A stretch of 64,000 nt of DNA from Massilia eurypsychrophila. Lineage in GTDB: Bacteria > Pseudomonadota > Gammaproteobacteria > Burkholderiales > Burkholderiaceae_D. The translations under genes were made by a program, and so were the position numbers. The first letter of the stretch is position 1. Every line of letters begins with the position of its first letter. The DNA lies in assembly GCF_002760655.1 (NCBI RefSeq), contig NZ_PDOC01000004.1, positions 310,001 through 374,000 on the forward strand. Reading direction: 5' to 3'. The notes under the pieces are model-generated. The model did no database searches and had not been told where the DNA came from. It saw only the letters and a list, made by a program, of their open reading frames with translations. Shown one piece after another: positions 1 to 9,049 of this stretch.

Positions 1-2
1 CG

Positions 3-1130
3 CTGGGCCTCGGCTGGGTCGGCGAGCCGGCCTTTGCCAGCCTGCTCGAGCCGCTGTTCCTGATGGCCGGCGTCACCTCGCCCGCCGTCATCCATGGCGT
101 GTCGATCGTGTTCGCCTTCAGCGTGATTTCATTCCTGCACATCGTGGTGGGCGAGCTGGCGCCAAAGTCGCTGGCGATCCGCAACCCGGAAGTGGTCGGC
201 CTGTGGAGCTCGGTGCCACTGTACGCCTTTTACTGGGCGATGTACCCGGCCATCTATGTGCTCAACGGCAGCGCCAACATGGTGCTGCGCATGGCGGGCT
301 TGCATGGCAAGGGCGGCCACGACGCCCACTATTCGACCGAAGAACTCAAGCTGATCCTGCGCACCAGCCAGCCGGGCGAAAAATTCACGCGCGACGAGCG
401 CCACATCCTGGCGCAGTCACTCGACTTCAGCCACCTGCAGGTGTCGGACCTGATGCGCCCGATTAATGAGGTGATCGCCCTGCACGCGAGCAAGTCGCTG
501 GAAGAAAACCTCGAGACGGTGCGCCGCAACCGCTTTAGCCGCTATCCATACTTCGACGCCAATGGCGAGGACGTGCTCGGCGTGATCCACCTGAAGGACC
601 TGTTCTTTGCGCAGCAGGCGGGCCGCGCGATCAGCGACCTGACCCAGTACCTGCGCCCGGTGGAGACGATGTCGGCGCGCACGCCGGCGCAGGACATGTT
701 CCGGCGCTTTCGCGACGGCGCCCCGCACTTCGCGCTGATCGGTGAAAAGGGCAAGCGCCCGGTCGGCTTCATCACGCTCGACAACCTGCTCGGCGCGATG
801 GTCGGCGAGATCCGCGATGAATTCCGGCTCAACGAGAACGACTGGCTGCGCCAGAGCGACGGCACGCTGGTCGGCAAGGCCAGCCTGCCGATCTTCTCGC
901 TCGAGCGCATCCTCGGCATCGACATCGACAACGAGGAACTGGGCCTGGACGACGTCGAGTCGGTCGGCGGCCTGCTGATGGTCAAGCTGGGCGATATTCC
1001 CAAGCAGGGCCAGCGCATCGAGTTTCCGCGCTTCGACATCGTCGTCAAGAAGATGAACGGGCCGCGCATCGTGCTGGTGAAGGTGATCCCGCAGCTGCAG
1101 CGCGAGGTCGATACCGACGACCTCGACTGA
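3..1130 (+). CDS. CNNM/CorC-HlyC family CBS-domain membrane protein (5' end outside window)
   Basis: The frame is open from base 3, so only the last 375 residues are present and the N-terminal membrane segments lie upstream. The visible part starts inside the CNNM (DUF21) membrane domain, with the family motif GELAPKSLAIRNPE. A CBS pair follows (LMRPINEVIAL..., GVIHLKDLF, and GFITLDNLLGAMVGEI near the second CBS end). The C-terminal CorC_HlyC domain is recognisable (GTLVGKASLPIFSLERILGI). Members of this family are inner-membrane proteins tied to magnesium or cobalt efflux or resistance; the older name hemolysin-like is historical. The CBS pair probably binds adenine nucleotides. The substrate cannot be told from sequence. 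It is convergent with the next gene. Confidence 0.9.
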   Translation: MGLGWVGEPAFASLLEPLFLMAGVTSPAVIHGVSIVFAFSVISFLHIVVGELAPKSLAIRNPEVVGLWSSVPLYAFYWAMYPAIYVLNGSANMVLRMAGLHGKGGHDAHYSTEELKLILRTSQPGEKFTRDERHILAQSLDFSHLQVSDLMRPINEVIALHASKSLEENLETVRRNRFSRYPYFDANGEDVLGVIHLKDLFFAQQAGRAISDLTQYLRPVETMSARTPAQDMFRRFRDGAPHFALIGEKGKRPVGFITLDNLLGAMVGEIRDEFRLNENDWLRQSDGTLVGKASLPIFSLERILGIDIDNEELGLDDVESVGGLLMVKLGDIPKQGQRIEFPRFDIVVKKMNGPRIVLVKVIPQLQREVDTDDLD

Positions 1131-1137
1131 CCGGCGG

Positions 1138-1377
1138 CTAGTCCAGTTCGGACTCGGCTTCCTCTTCGAGCGGCTCGGCGACGAGCACCGGTTCGATGAC
1201 GGCCTGCTCGTCCGCTGTCACATTGAGCGCTTCGTCGGGCTCGAAGTCGTCGTCCTCGAGCTCGTCGCGCTCGCCGCGCATCATCACGGCGGCCGAGCGC
1301 AGCGGCGCCTTGCGCGGCGCCTTCGATTCGTCCGCCCAGGACAGCATTGCATTGACCATAATCTCAAAATGTTGCAT
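1138..1377 (-). CDS. Hypothetical acidic protein
   Basis: A 79-residue protein starting MQHFEIMVNAMLSW and ending in a very acidic tail (DELEDDDFEPDEAL, then EEEAESELD). I do not recognise a domain. An in-frame upstream extension to 1482 exists, but GGAGA lies just upstream of a GTG at 1383 and the ATG at 1377, so the short form is preferred; the GTG is an alternative start. The arginine-rich middle followed by an acidic end suggests a soluble, partly disordered protein. It is convergent with the CNNM gene, with only 7 bases between stops. Confidence 0.5.
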   Translation of the reverse strand: MQHFEIMVNAMLSWADESKAPRKAPLRSAAVMMRGERDELEDDDFEPDEALNVTADEQAVIEPVLVAEPLEEEAESELD

Positions 1378-1498
1378 GTCCACGGCAGTCTCCAACGTTG
1401 AGTTCGTCTGAAAAGAATATGCCTGCCGGCACCGGCACGTTTGATCTAGCGCAGAGTCTGGGACCTGTGACATTTTCGCCACCTCGCCGCTTCAGACC

Positions 1499-1542
1499 GT
1501 CACCTTCGCGACAGCGAGGACCCATGCTGAATCAGCATGGGT
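1499..1542 (+). repeat. Palindromic repeat, family 2 copy 1
   Basis: GTCACCTTCGCGACAGCG followed by AGGACC (1499-1522) matches elements near 56.3 and 63.7 kb. It runs into an inverted repeat with 11-base arms ACCCATGCTGA / TCAGCATGGGT (1520-1530 and 1532-1542) around a single base. It sits in the 332-base gap 1378-1709 between a minus-strand hypothetical gene and the methyltransferase. Nothing else recognisable is in that gap apart from a poor promoter-like TTGCTT/TAATAC pair near 1620-1650. Confidence 0.6.
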
Positions 1543-1709
1543 GACAAAACGGTTCAGAAGGGATCCGCGCCGCGCGAGGATGAGGGGTCATCAGTGGCGA
1601 CCGCAGCGCGCGACCGAGGTTGCTTGCATTTTTGCCATTAGCTGTAATACTGTTGAGCAGGACTGCCTCGCCATCCCGGCGTGCGGCCCGCGTACGCGGA
1701 GAACCATCG

Positions 1710-2525
1710 ATGCCGATCACCCCGGAAATGGTAGCGCTCAAGTCACGCCTGAAAGACACCTGGATGGCGGGCGACTACGCCCACTTCGCCACATTCCTGC
1801 TGCCAGGCGCCCTCGAGTTCCTCGATCATCTGAAAGTGGCGCCCGGCACCCGCATGCTCGACCTCGGCTGCGGGGCCGGCCAGATCGCCATTCCCGCCGC
1901 CAGGGCCGGCGCCGAAGTAACCGGCATCGACATCGCCACCAACCAGATCGCAGCGGCCCGCGCGCAAGCCGCCGTCGGAGGCGTGACGGTGCGCTTCGAA
2001 GAAGCCGACGCCGAGGAGTTGCCCTTTGCCGACGATTCGTTCGACCTGGTGGTGAGCCTGTTCGGCGCCATGTTCGCGCCGCGGCCGGACCGGGTGGCGG
2101 CCGAAATGCTGCGGGTGTGCCGCCACGGCGGGCGCATCGCGATGGCGAACTGGACCCCGGAGGGCCATGTCGGCCAGATGTTCAAGATTATCGGCAAGTA
2201 TGTACCACCGCCGCCCTTGATGCCGTCGCCGCTGAAATGGGGCGACGAAGCATGCGTGCGCGAGCGGCTCGGCCAGCGCACGTCCAAGCTGACCAAGACG
2301 CGGCGCCTGTACCCGATGCGCTATCCGTTTTCGCCGGCCGAGGTGGTGGAATTTTTCATCGTTTTCTACGGCCCGACCGTGATGGCCAGCGATTCGCTCG
2401 ACGAGCGCCGCCTGGCGGCGCTGACAAAGGAACTGACGCAGCTGTGGACGGCAAATAACAAGGCAACCGACGGCAGCACCTTCGTCGAGTCGGAATACCT
2501 GGAAGTGCTGGCGCTGCACAATTGA
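1710..2525 (+). CDS. Class I SAM-dependent methyltransferase
   Basis: A 271-residue methyltransferase. Motif I is [16 protein letters not shown] with the acidic GIDIA strand after it. A motif II-like region reads [26 protein letters not shown], followed by [14 protein letters not shown], as in the UbiE/Methyltransf_11 group. The start [14 protein letters not shown] is chosen because GGAG lies 9 bases before ATG 1710; a longer open frame to 1620 has no such site. The substrate is unknown: the C-terminal half has no feature I can link to a named enzyme. It stands alone between divergent or unrelated neighbours. Confidence 0.85.
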   Translation: MPITPEMVALKSRLKDTWMAGDYAHFATFLLPGALEFLDHLKVAPGTRMLDLGCGAGQIAIPAARAGAEVTGIDIATNQIAAARAQAAVGGVTVRFEEADAEELPFADDSFDLVVSLFGAMFAPRPDRVAAEMLRVCRHGGRIAMANWTPEGHVGQMFKIIGKYVPPPPLMPSPLKWGDEACVRERLGQRTSKLTKTRRLYPMRYPFSPAEVVEFFIVFYGPTVMASDSLDERRLAALTKELTQLWTANNKATDGSTFVESEYLEVLALHN

Positions 2526-2877
2526 CCCCGGCAACTCATCTTGCCGCCGCTCGAGAAGTGGTGCCGTCCTGATGTGAAGGCGTCGGGTGAATGACGCGCT
2601 GCCGGCGGCCCGCTCACACATCAACCAACAGACGGCCCCGCTTGCACGTCTCATGCGCCGGCTGAACCAAACCCGTCAACTATCCTCGTCCACGCTGCCC
2701 CCATTTCTGCCACGTCGGCGAAATGCAAGGCGGCGATTTCCTCGCGACAAATAAATAGTTAGTGCATAGACAATTTCACTGTAATGCTACGACAGCAAGG
2801 AGCCGGAAGAAATTTCCGGATGTGAATGAATGCATATCCAAGGCATTTCCAGTTAGAATTCAACAATTCTATGCGAA
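2526..2877. other. Intergenic region before the PilZ gene
   Basis: About 350 bases without a credible gene. The first half keeps the high GC of the surroundings. From about 2740 onward it becomes markedly AT-rich, as expected for a promoter or leader of the PilZ gene. The only clear structure is the inverted repeat at 2854-2871. No sigma-28-type or clean sigma-70 promoter could be pinned down by eye. Confidence 0.6.
2854..2871. promoter_or_regulatory. Inverted repeat at the PilZ gene start, possible operator
   Basis: A perfect 7-base inverted repeat, TAGAATT-CAAC-AATTCTA, ends 6 bases before the proposed GTG start of the PilZ protein. It lies in an AT-rich stretch and has no T-run after it, so it is more likely a protein-binding site or an mRNA hairpin over the initiation region than a terminator. 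No known operator consensus is recognised. Confidence 0.35.
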
Positions 2878-3870
2878 GTGGTTGATATTGCCCTGTACCG
2901 TAGAACAATGATCCTCACGCCGCCAGGATTCTCACCCGGAAACTTCTATGATTTTCTTTACGTAATGTCGATGCCAAAGCCGCAATTTATCTATCTGTCC
3001 GAGAGCGATATCCCTGTCGGCAGCGTGTTACCGTGGTCAGTATATCTGCGCTCTGGAGAATTGCTCGCGCCCGCGGGATTCATGGTCACCGATGCCCTGG
3101 TACAGAAGCGGCTCATGATGGCATTGCCGATGCGCGCCGCGCAAGCTACCGACCGCGGGGACCGCAGAATGGTCGTCGAGGACGGCGGCGAACGAGACAA
3201 AGAGTCGCCAGCTCACACCCCCGATCCGCTAAAGTATCTAAAACACAATGCCGAAGGCGTGGTGCTGACGTTTAAATTGCCGGTCGATTTCGAGCCGCGC
3301 AACGAACGGGTTGAATTCTACGGCCGCGTGCCACTGCAGTCGGTTATCGTGTCGGCCCCGACACTTGGGCTCGGTGCCGGCCAGACGTGGCAGAATTTCG
3401 AAGGTCTCCCGATGACAGTGCAGGTCATCTTTGGCCGCAGCCTGTGCATGTTCAAGACCACCGTCATGCGTTATTCGGGCCTGCCGAGCGGCCACCTTTT
3501 TCTGCGCTACCCGCAGGAAGCGGTGACGAAGTCGTTCCGCCAGGCGCTGCGCGTGGACGCCAAGATTCCGGCGTCGATCACCATGGCGGACGATTACACC
3601 GTGCCGGCGCTGATCACCAATTTGTCCGGTTGCGGCTGCGCGGTGGCCACCGGCTTCGTGCTGGGTCAACCCGGCACGCGCCTGAAGGTGGCATTCCGCC
3701 TCAAGATCGCTGAGAAAAACCGCGTGGTGAGCATCCCGTGCGTAATCCGCAGCATTAAGGGAAAGCTGTCTCAGCAGATGCGCTATGGCATCGAGTTCGA
3801 TGAAGAAGTCGATGAATCGGTTCTGCTGACCTTGAAATCGTTCGTCTACGAAAACTTGGCGGAACGTTAA
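2878..3870 (+). CDS. YcgR-like PilZ-domain protein (c-di-GMP receptor)
   Basis: A 330-residue protein. The C-terminal PilZ domain carries both c-di-GMP binding motifs: RxxxR (FRQALR, about residues 221-225) and the N-x-S-x-x-G strand (NLSGCG, 248-253). The central part, about residues 125-215 (VVLTFKLPVDFEPRNERVEFYGR ... GHLFLRYPQ), resembles the PilZN/YcgR N-terminal beta domain. YcgR proteins bind c-di-GMP and brake the flagellar motor; whether this one acts on flagella, pili or exopolysaccharide is not shown. The start is uncertain: GTG 2878 gives the full frame, while ATG 2908 or the ATGs at 2968/2974 (MSMPKPQFIYLSESDI) are possible. No strong ribosome site separates them. Confidence 0.8.
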   Translation: MVDIALYRRTMILTPPGFSPGNFYDFLYVMSMPKPQFIYLSESDIPVGSVLPWSVYLRSGELLAPAGFMVTDALVQKRLMMALPMRAAQATDRGDRRMVVEDGGERDKESPAHTPDPLKYLKHNAEGVVLTFKLPVDFEPRNERVEFYGRVPLQSVIVSAPTLGLGAGQTWQNFEGLPMTVQVIFGRSLCMFKTTVMRYSGLPSGHLFLRYPQEAVTKSFRQALRVDAKIPASITMADDYTVPALITNLSGCGCAVATGFVLGQPGTRLKVAFRLKIAEKNRVVSIPCVIRSIKGKLSQQMRYGIEFDEEVDESVLLTLKSFVYENLAER

Positions 3871-3888
3871 CGGCGTTGGTCGCCCGCG

Positions 3889-4974
3889 CTAGGCTTCGCG
3901 CATCGCATCGACCTGCGCGTCGACGATGCCCGGGTCGCCTGCGGCGGTCCAGTCGCGCAGCAGCGAATACGCCACCGCCAGCAGGGTCGGGCCGATGAAC
4001 AGGCCGACGAAGCCGAACGCGAACACGCCGCCCAGGACGCCCAGGAACGTCAGCAGGAACGGCTGGCTGCTGCCGCGGCTGATCAGGATGGGCTTGACGA
4101 CGTTGTCGACGCCGGAGATCAGCACCACGCCCCACACCAGCATGAACGCGCCCCAGCCGACGCTGCCCTGGGCGAACAGCCAGATCGCGGCGCCACCCCA
4201 GATCAAGGGCGGGCCGACCGGCACCAGCGACAGCACGAACGTGAGCACCGCCAGCAGCGGCACGCCCGGCACGCCGGCGATCGCAAAGCCGAGCGCGGCC
4301 ACCAGCGCCTGCGCCAGCGCGGTGCCGAGCAGGCCGTACATGACGCCGCGCACGGTGTTGCTGACGGTGACCCAGACGGTGGCGGCGCGGTCGCCGAAGA
4401 TGCGGCCGGCGCCCACTTCGAGCGTGCGCATCAGCGCCAGGCCGTCGCGGTACATGAAGAAGCTGACGAAGGCAGCCATGCTCATCTGCACGACGCCGCC
4501 GCCCAGCACCAGTCCACCGCTCATCAAAATGCGCCGCGCCGGCTCGAGCATGCGCTTGGCCAGTTCGGTCATCTGCTCGCGGCTGGCCATCAGGGTGTTG
4601 ACGTACTGGTCGAGCCAGACGCCGACCAGCGGCAGCTCGCGCAGCCAGGTCGGCGGATGCACGTTGCCCAGCTCGATCATCAGCTTGACCTGCTCGAACG
4701 TGCGGCCAATGTCGTCGGCAAGGTTATAGGCGACCAGCGCGATCGGGATGATGACGAGCAAGGTCAGACTCAAGGTCATCGTCAGCGCGGCCAGGGTGCG
4801 GCGCCCGCGCATGCGCGTGACCAGCCGCATGTACAGCGGCCACGAAGAAATCACCACCGCGGCGGCGAACAGCAGCGCCGTCAGGAACGGGCGCAGCACA
4901 TACACGCAGCCCAGCGCGAGCAGCAGAACGGTCGCCAGTTTGGTGTAGTTCTTGCCGAAGCGCGCCGTCTCCAT
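3889..4974 (-). CDS. AI-2E family transporter (PerM/YdiK-like permease)
   Basis: A 361-residue polytopic membrane protein with a family-typical N-terminal hairpin (LATVLLLALGCVYVLRPFLTALLFAAAVV), a hydrophilic middle with WLRELPLVG, and a C-terminal bundle with PGVPLLAVLTFVLSLVPVGPP and GVDNVVKPILISRG. The region VDNVVKP...LTFLGVLGGVFAFGFVGLFIGP is the family signature. Members include the AI-2 exporter TqsA and various ion or small-molecule exporters, so the substrate is open. It is the last gene of the heme A/SCO gene set, 3 bases after the sco stop, so it is probably co-transcribed. Confidence 0.85.
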   Translation of the reverse strand: METARFGKNYTKLATVLLLALGCVYVLRPFLTALLFAAAVVISSWPLYMRLVTRMRGRRTLAALTMTLSLTLLVIIPIALVAYNLADDIGRTFEQVKLMIELGNVHPPTWLRELPLVGVWLDQYVNTLMASREQMTELAKRMLEPARRILMSGGLVLGGGVVQMSMAAFVSFFMYRDGLALMRTLEVGAGRIFGDRAATVWVTVSNTVRGVMYGLLGTALAQALVAALGFAIAGVPGVPLLAVLTFVLSLVPVGPPLIWGGAAIWLFAQGSVGWGAFMLVWGVVLISGVDNVVKPILISRGSSQPFLLTFLGVLGGVFAFGFVGLFIGPTLLAVAYSLLRDWTAAGDPGIVDAQVDAMREA

Positions 4975-4977
4975 CGA

Positions 4978-5574
4978 TCAGTCCAGCAGTTGCTTGAGGT
5001 CGGCCACGATCGGGCCGGCGCCCTGGCCGTGGCGCAGGAACAGGCGCACCTTGCCGTTCTTGTCGAACACGTAGCTGCCGGCGGTGTGGTCCATCGAATA
5101 GCTGCCCGGCGTCTTGCCCGGCACCTTGGCGTAGAACACCTTGAAGTCCTTGGCCATTGTTGCGGTGGCGGCGGCGTCGCCGTACATGCCGAGGAAGCGC
5201 TGGTCGAACGCCGGCACGTACTGCGCCAGCAGTTGCTGGGTGTCGCGCTCCGGGTCGACGGTGACGAACAGCACCTGCACCTGGTCGGCCTGCGGACCCA
5301 GCTCCTTCATGACGGTGGCCATCTCGGCCATCGTCGTCGGGCACACGTCAGGGCACTGGGTAAAGCCGAAGAACACGACCACCACCTTGCCCTTGAAGTC
5401 GGCCAGCGTGCGCGCCTTGCCGTTGTGGTCAAACAGGGCGAAGTCGTGGGCGTATGGCAAGCCGGTGACGTCGGTGTTCTGGAAGCTCGGCGGCTTGCTG
5501 GTGAGCTTGTCGCAGCCGGACAGCGCGAGCGCGGCGGCAAACGTCAAGGCAATAACGGCTGGCAGTTTTTTCAT
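4978..5574 (-). CDS. SCO1/SenC family copper chaperone lipoprotein
   Basis: A 198-residue protein with a lipoprotein signal (LALSGCDKL), so it is probably anchored in the membrane facing the periplasm. The thioredoxin-like core holds the SCO copper site: CPDVCP (CxxxC) after VVFFGFTQ, and the distal histidine in MDHTAGSYVFDKNG. SCO proteins deliver copper to the CuA centre of cytochrome oxidase subunit II, or reduce its cysteines. It lies 2 bases after the ctaB stop in the heme A/oxidase assembly gene set, which supports that job here. The ATG at 5574 gives a good signal peptide start (MKKLPAVIAL). Confidence 0.93.
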   Translation of the reverse strand: MKKLPAVIALTFAAALALSGCDKLTSKPPSFQNTDVTGLPYAHDFALFDHNGKARTLADFKGKVVVVFFGFTQCPDVCPTTMAEMATVMKELGPQADQVQVLFVTVDPERDTQQLLAQYVPAFDQRFLGMYGDAAATATMAKDFKVFYAKVPGKTPGSYSMDHTAGSYVFDKNGKVRLFLRHGQGAGPIVADLKQLLD

Positions 5575-5576
5575 CT

Positions 5577-6479
5577 TTAGAATTTCAGGTAATGGTCGAC
5601 CACCAGCGCGGCGAACAGCAGCGACAGGTAGATGATCGACCAGGTGAAGGCCTTGCGCGCGATCTGGTCGGTGTAGTGGCGGTAGACGCGCCAGGCGTGC
5701 CACAGGAACACGGCGTTCAGCGCGACGGCCGAGACCAGGTAGATCAGCCCGCTCATGTGCACGGCGAACGGCAGCATCGTGACCGCCGCCAGCGCGATCG
5801 AATACAGCCAGACGTGAAAGCCGGTGAAGTTCATGCCGTGGGTGATCGGCAGCATCGGCAGGCCGGACTTGGCGTAGTCGTCGCGGCGGTACATCGCCAG
5901 CGCCCAGAAGTGCGGCGGGGTCCAGACGAAAATGATCAGCACCAGCAGCCAGGCTTGCATCGGCACGTCGTTGGCAATCGCGGCCCAGCCCAGTGCCGGC
6001 GGCATCGCGCCCGACAGGCCGCCGATGACGATGTTCTGCGGCGTGGCAGGCTTGAGGATCATCGTGTAGATCACCGCGTAGCCGACGAAGGTGACGAAGG
6101 TCAGCCACATCGTCAGCGGATTGACCAGCAGGTACAGCACCGCCATGCCGGCGCCGCCGATCAGCGCCGAGAAGATGATGGTTTGCCGCTTGGTCAGTTC
6201 GCCGGTGGCGCTGGCGCGGCGCGCGGTGCGCGCCATGCGCGCGTCGATCTCGGCTTCGACCAGGCAGTTGACGGCGAACGCGGCGCCGGCCAACAGCCAG
6301 ATGCCGATGGTGGCGGCGATGACGACGCGCCACGGCGGCAGCTCGTCGGTGGCGAGGAACATGCCGATCACGGCGCAGAACACCGCCAACTGCGTCACGC
6401 GCGGCTTGGTCAGCGCCCAGTACTGGGCGATGCGGTTGGACCGCTTGTGCGGTTTTTGTGTGGCGGTTTGGCTTGTCAT
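5577..6479 (-). CDS. ctaB: Protoheme IX farnesyltransferase (heme O synthase)
   Basis: A 300-residue UbiA-superfamily membrane enzyme that adds a farnesyl group to heme b to give heme O, the first step to heme A. The allylic diphosphate site is [18 protein letters not shown] (usual form N-x-x-x-D/E-x-x-x-D-x-x-M-x-R-T). The second conserved loop appears as [14 protein letters not shown]. Nine or so hydrophobic segments follow the family pattern, and the length is normal. It lies between ctaA upstream (5-base gap) and sco downstream (2-base gap), so the set is very likely one transcript. Confidence 0.95.
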   Translation of the reverse strand: MTSQTATQKPHKRSNRIAQYWALTKPRVTQLAVFCAVIGMFLATDELPPWRVVIAATIGIWLLAGAAFAVNCLVEAEIDARMARTARRASATGELTKRQTIIFSALIGGAGMAVLYLLVNPLTMWLTFVTFVGYAVIYTMILKPATPQNIVIGGLSGAMPPALGWAAIANDVPMQAWLLVLIIFVWTPPHFWALAMYRRDDYAKSGLPMLPITHGMNFTGFHVWLYSIALAAVTMLPFAVHMSGLIYLVSAVALNAVFLWHAWRVYRHYTDQIARKAFTWSIIYLSLLFAALVVDHYLKF

Positions 6480-6484
6480 GGAGG

Positions 6485-7636
6485 CTATCGGGAATGGATC
6501 TCGGCTGGCACCGGCGCGCGCGCCGGTGCGCGCAGGGCAATGTCGAGTTGGTACTTTGACTTGTAGTTTAACATGGTCACCAGCAGCACCAGCAGTGCGG
6601 CGCCCGCATTATGCAGCACCGCAATGGCCAGCGGGAAGCTGAAGTAGATGGTGGCCAGGCCGCTGGCAGTCTGCAGCGCCAGCACGATGGCGACGTAGCG
6701 CGCGGTCGGGCGCAGCGCCGCATGCGGCCAAGCGCGCCATGCGGTCAAGCCGAGCACGACGACGACGACCAGCGCGAAGTTGCGGTGCACCCAGTGGATC
6801 GCCGTCAGCGCGGAAAACGGCAGGTAGTGGCCGGCAGCGGTCTTGCCCAGCTCGCGCCACAGGGTGAAGCCGTGCTCGAAGTCCATCTCCGGCACCAGCT
6901 TGCCGTTGCACAATGGAAAATCGCTGCACGCCAGGGTGGCGTAATTGGTGCTGACCCAGCCGCCCAGCGCGATCTGCACCAGCAGCAGCGCGGCGCTGGC
7001 GATGGCCAGCGTGCGCACGCGGCGCAGCGCGGCCGGACTGCCGCCCGGCGCCTGCGGCTTGACGAGGTAGTCTGCGCGCCCGCCCAGCCATGCCAGCAGC
7101 GCCAGCAGGCCCATGCCCAGCAGCAGGTGGATGGTGACGATCACCGGCTGCAGCTTCATCGTCACGGTCCAGGCGCCGAACGCGCCCTGCACGCAGACGA
7201 ACAGGAACAGCGCGGTGGGAATGGCCGGCGCGAACGTCTGGCTGCGGGTACGGCGCCATTGCACCCAGGCGGTGGCCATCAGCGCCATGATCAACACGCC
7301 AATGCCCATCGCCAGGTAGCGGTGGATCATCTCGATCCACGCCTTGACCACCGTCACTGGGCCGTGCGGCATCAGCTGCTCGGCGGCGCTGATCTGTTCA
7401 TGCGCGAGGAAGGGATTGGCCAGGCCGTAGCAGCCGGGCCAGTCGGGGCAGCCGAGGCCCGAATCGGTCAGCCGGGTAAAACCGCCGAACACGATCAGGT
7501 CGAACGTGAGGAACACCGCCACCCACACCAGCTTGCGGTATTTGTTGGCGTCGGCCGACATCCACACCATCGCCAGCGGCAGGCTGGCCGCCAAGAGGCC
7601 GATCGCGCCCAGTTGCAGCAGTGTTGCCGTCTGCAT
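6485..7636 (-). CDS. ctaA: Heme A synthase (COX15/CtaA family)
   Basis: A 383-residue polytopic protein of the COX15/CtaA family, which oxidises the heme O methyl group to heme A. It shows the family motif [21 protein letters not shown] and the conserved histidine of [13 protein letters not shown] second half repeats the design ([34 protein letters not shown]), giving two four-helix heme-binding bundles, and [17 protein letters not shown] closes the protein. Cysteine pairs occur in both extracellular loops. It is preceded by the SCO-like gene (3-base gap) and followed by ctaB. Confidence 0.94.
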   Translation of the reverse strand: MQTATLLQLGAIGLLAASLPLAMVWMSADANKYRKLVWVAVFLTFDLIVFGGFTRLTDSGLGCPDWPGCYGLANPFLAHEQISAAEQLMPHGPVTVVKAWIEMIHRYLAMGIGVLIMALMATAWVQWRRTRSQTFAPAIPTALFLFVCVQGAFGAWTVTMKLQPVIVTIHLLLGMGLLALLAWLGGRADYLVKPQAPGGSPAALRRVRTLAIASAALLLVQIALGGWVSTNYATLACSDFPLCNGKLVPEMDFEHGFTLWRELGKTAAGHYLPFSALTAIHWVHRNFALVVVVVLGLTAWRAWPHAALRPTARYVAIVLALQTASGLATIYFSFPLAIAVLHNAGAALLVLLVTMLNYKSKYQLDIALRAPARAPVPAEIHSR

Positions 7637-7639
7637 CGC

Positions 7640-8293
7640 TTAGCCGATCGCCGATGCTTTGAGCAGCTTGCCGATGTCCTTCTTGACCTTGGCGTAGTGC
7701 TGCACCTTGTCCGCTTCGGCGGCGCCCGCCGGCACTTTCGGAAAGCGCATCATCAGGTGGCCGACCGGGTCGATCAGCCACAGGCCCTCTTCCAGCGCGG
7801 CGTTCGGCTCGGCCGGCAGCCATTGCGCGACGGCGGCGCCAGGCGCGCGCAGGATGCGCATGCCGTCGAGCTGGCGCATCAGCATGGTGTCGAGCGGCGC
7901 GGCGTCGGTGACCAGCCAGAGCCGCTCGATGCGGCCCATCTCCTTGCCCGTCATCGAGCGCACCTGCTGCATCGCGAACATCTGCTCCATGCACTCCTTG
8001 GCGCAGGTGGACGGGCCGACCTTCAGCAGCACCCACTTGCCCTTGTACTGTTCCAGGCTGGCCGGCTTGGCGTCGAGTGTGGTGGCGCCGAGGGTCGGCG
8101 GTACCGGGTGCGCGCGCGGGTCGATCAGGGTGCCGAAGTTGGTGCGCGCCTGCGGCTTGATGACGTAATAGGTCAGGTACGAAAAGATCATCGGCGCCGC
8201 GCACACGGCCAGCACCGCCAGCAGCTTCCAGCGGCCGCTGATTTTCTGTTTCTGTTCGGGGTTAGTTACTTTGCTTACTTTGGTCTGTTCCAC
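7640..8293 (-). CDS. SCO-like thioredoxin-fold oxidase assembly protein
   Basis: About 217 residues if read from GTG 8293, which has AGGA 7 bases upstream; the frame stays open to 8380 (ATG), but that would overlap surf1 more. One N-terminal membrane anchor (WKLLAVLAVCAAPMIFSYLTYYVI) is followed by a periplasmic domain with KWVLLKVGPSTCAKECMEQM. The CxxxC resembles the SCO copper/thiol motif, though the rest of the domain has diverged (LWLVTDAAPLDTMLMRQLDG; GLWLIDPVGHLMMRFP). Its place between surf1 and ctaA points to a role in oxidase assembly. It overlaps the surf1 end by 32 bases. A precise function is not established for this group. Confidence 0.75.
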   Translation of the reverse strand: MEQTKVSKVTNPEQKQKISGRWKLLAVLAVCAAPMIFSYLTYYVIKPQARTNFGTLIDPRAHPVPPTLGATTLDAKPASLEQYKGKWVLLKVGPSTCAKECMEQMFAMQQVRSMTGKEMGRIERLWLVTDAAPLDTMLMRQLDGMRILRAPGAAVAQWLPAEPNAALEEGLWLIDPVGHLMMRFPKVPAGAAEADKVQHYAKVKKDIGKLLKASAIG

Positions 8294-8999
8294 GTCGAAA
8301 TCCTGTAATGACAAAAAAGAGGAGCGCCATTGCCGCCAGCGCATACCATTGGAATGCATAACCCTGGTGTTTCTCGACACCGAGGGACGGCGCCGGCCAG
8401 CTGCGCACCAGGCCGTCGGCGGCCGGGGCCGGGCCGGCCTGCTCGATGAAAAACGGTTGCAGCTTCAGGCCGCTCGCCTTGGCGAATTCGGCCGGATCGA
8501 TATTTTGCACGATTGCGCCAGGTTTCACCGGCTCCGGGGTGCCAAGCTGCATCACCCGGCCGACGCTGGCCTTGACGATGCCGTCGACCGTCACCGTGCC
8601 GGCCGGGGTCGCATACGGCGGCAGCCTGGTCGCTTCGGCGGTATTGCGCGGCAGCCAGCCGCGCGCCACCAGCACGTGGGTGTCGGTACCAACAATGCGC
8701 AGCGGCATGACCAGGTAAAAGCCGGCGCGCCCGTCCTGCGGGCGGTTGTTCAGGTACACCGGCCAGCCGGCGACGAATTCGCCCGTCACGCGCACGTTGC
8801 GGTATTCGAGCGGCGCGGCCGGCAGCAGCGCGGCGCCCAGCGCCAGCGGCGCCTCGGCGCCGCGCGCCGTCAGCTTCTGCTGCAAGGTGGTCTTTTCCAG
8901 CGCGCGCCGGTCCTGCCACTGCCCCAGCGACACCCCGAGCGCCACCAGCAGCACGGTTGCCACAAAGGGAATTGGTCGAAACCGGAAGCTGATACCCAT
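8262..8999 (-). CDS. SURF1 family cytochrome oxidase biogenesis protein
   Basis: A 245-residue protein with the SURF1 plan: an N-terminal helix (FVATVLLVALGVSLGQWQDRRALEK), a periplasmic domain with VYLNNRPQDGRAGFYLVMPL and VLVARGWLPRN, and a C-terminal helix preceded by the signature HQGYAFQWYALAAMALLFFVITGFRRG. SURF1 proteins help insert heme a3 into subunit I. It is the first gene of the minus-strand set surf1 to perM and is divergent from the small twin-helix protein at 9050, sharing a gap of only 50 bases. Confidence 0.93.
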   Translation of the reverse strand: MGISFRFRPIPFVATVLLVALGVSLGQWQDRRALEKTTLQQKLTARGAEAPLALGAALLPAAPLEYRNVRVTGEFVAGWPVYLNNRPQDGRAGFYLVMPLRIVGTDTHVLVARGWLPRNTAEATRLPPYATPAGTVTVDGIVKASVGRVMQLGTPEPVKPGAIVQNIDPAEFAKASGLKLQPFFIEQAGPAPAADGLVRSWPAPSLGVEKHQGYAFQWYALAAMALLFFVITGFRRGTDQSKQSN

Positions 9000-9049
9000 T
9001 ACAATAGATCCTTTGCCGCTGTTATCCAGTCAACTATTTACTCTGAACC

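Noticed and set aside
4978-6540. A 520-codon frame joining antisense-like ctaB frame with sco
   Set aside because: ctaB has its own well-conserved frame; the sco signal peptide begins at 5574.
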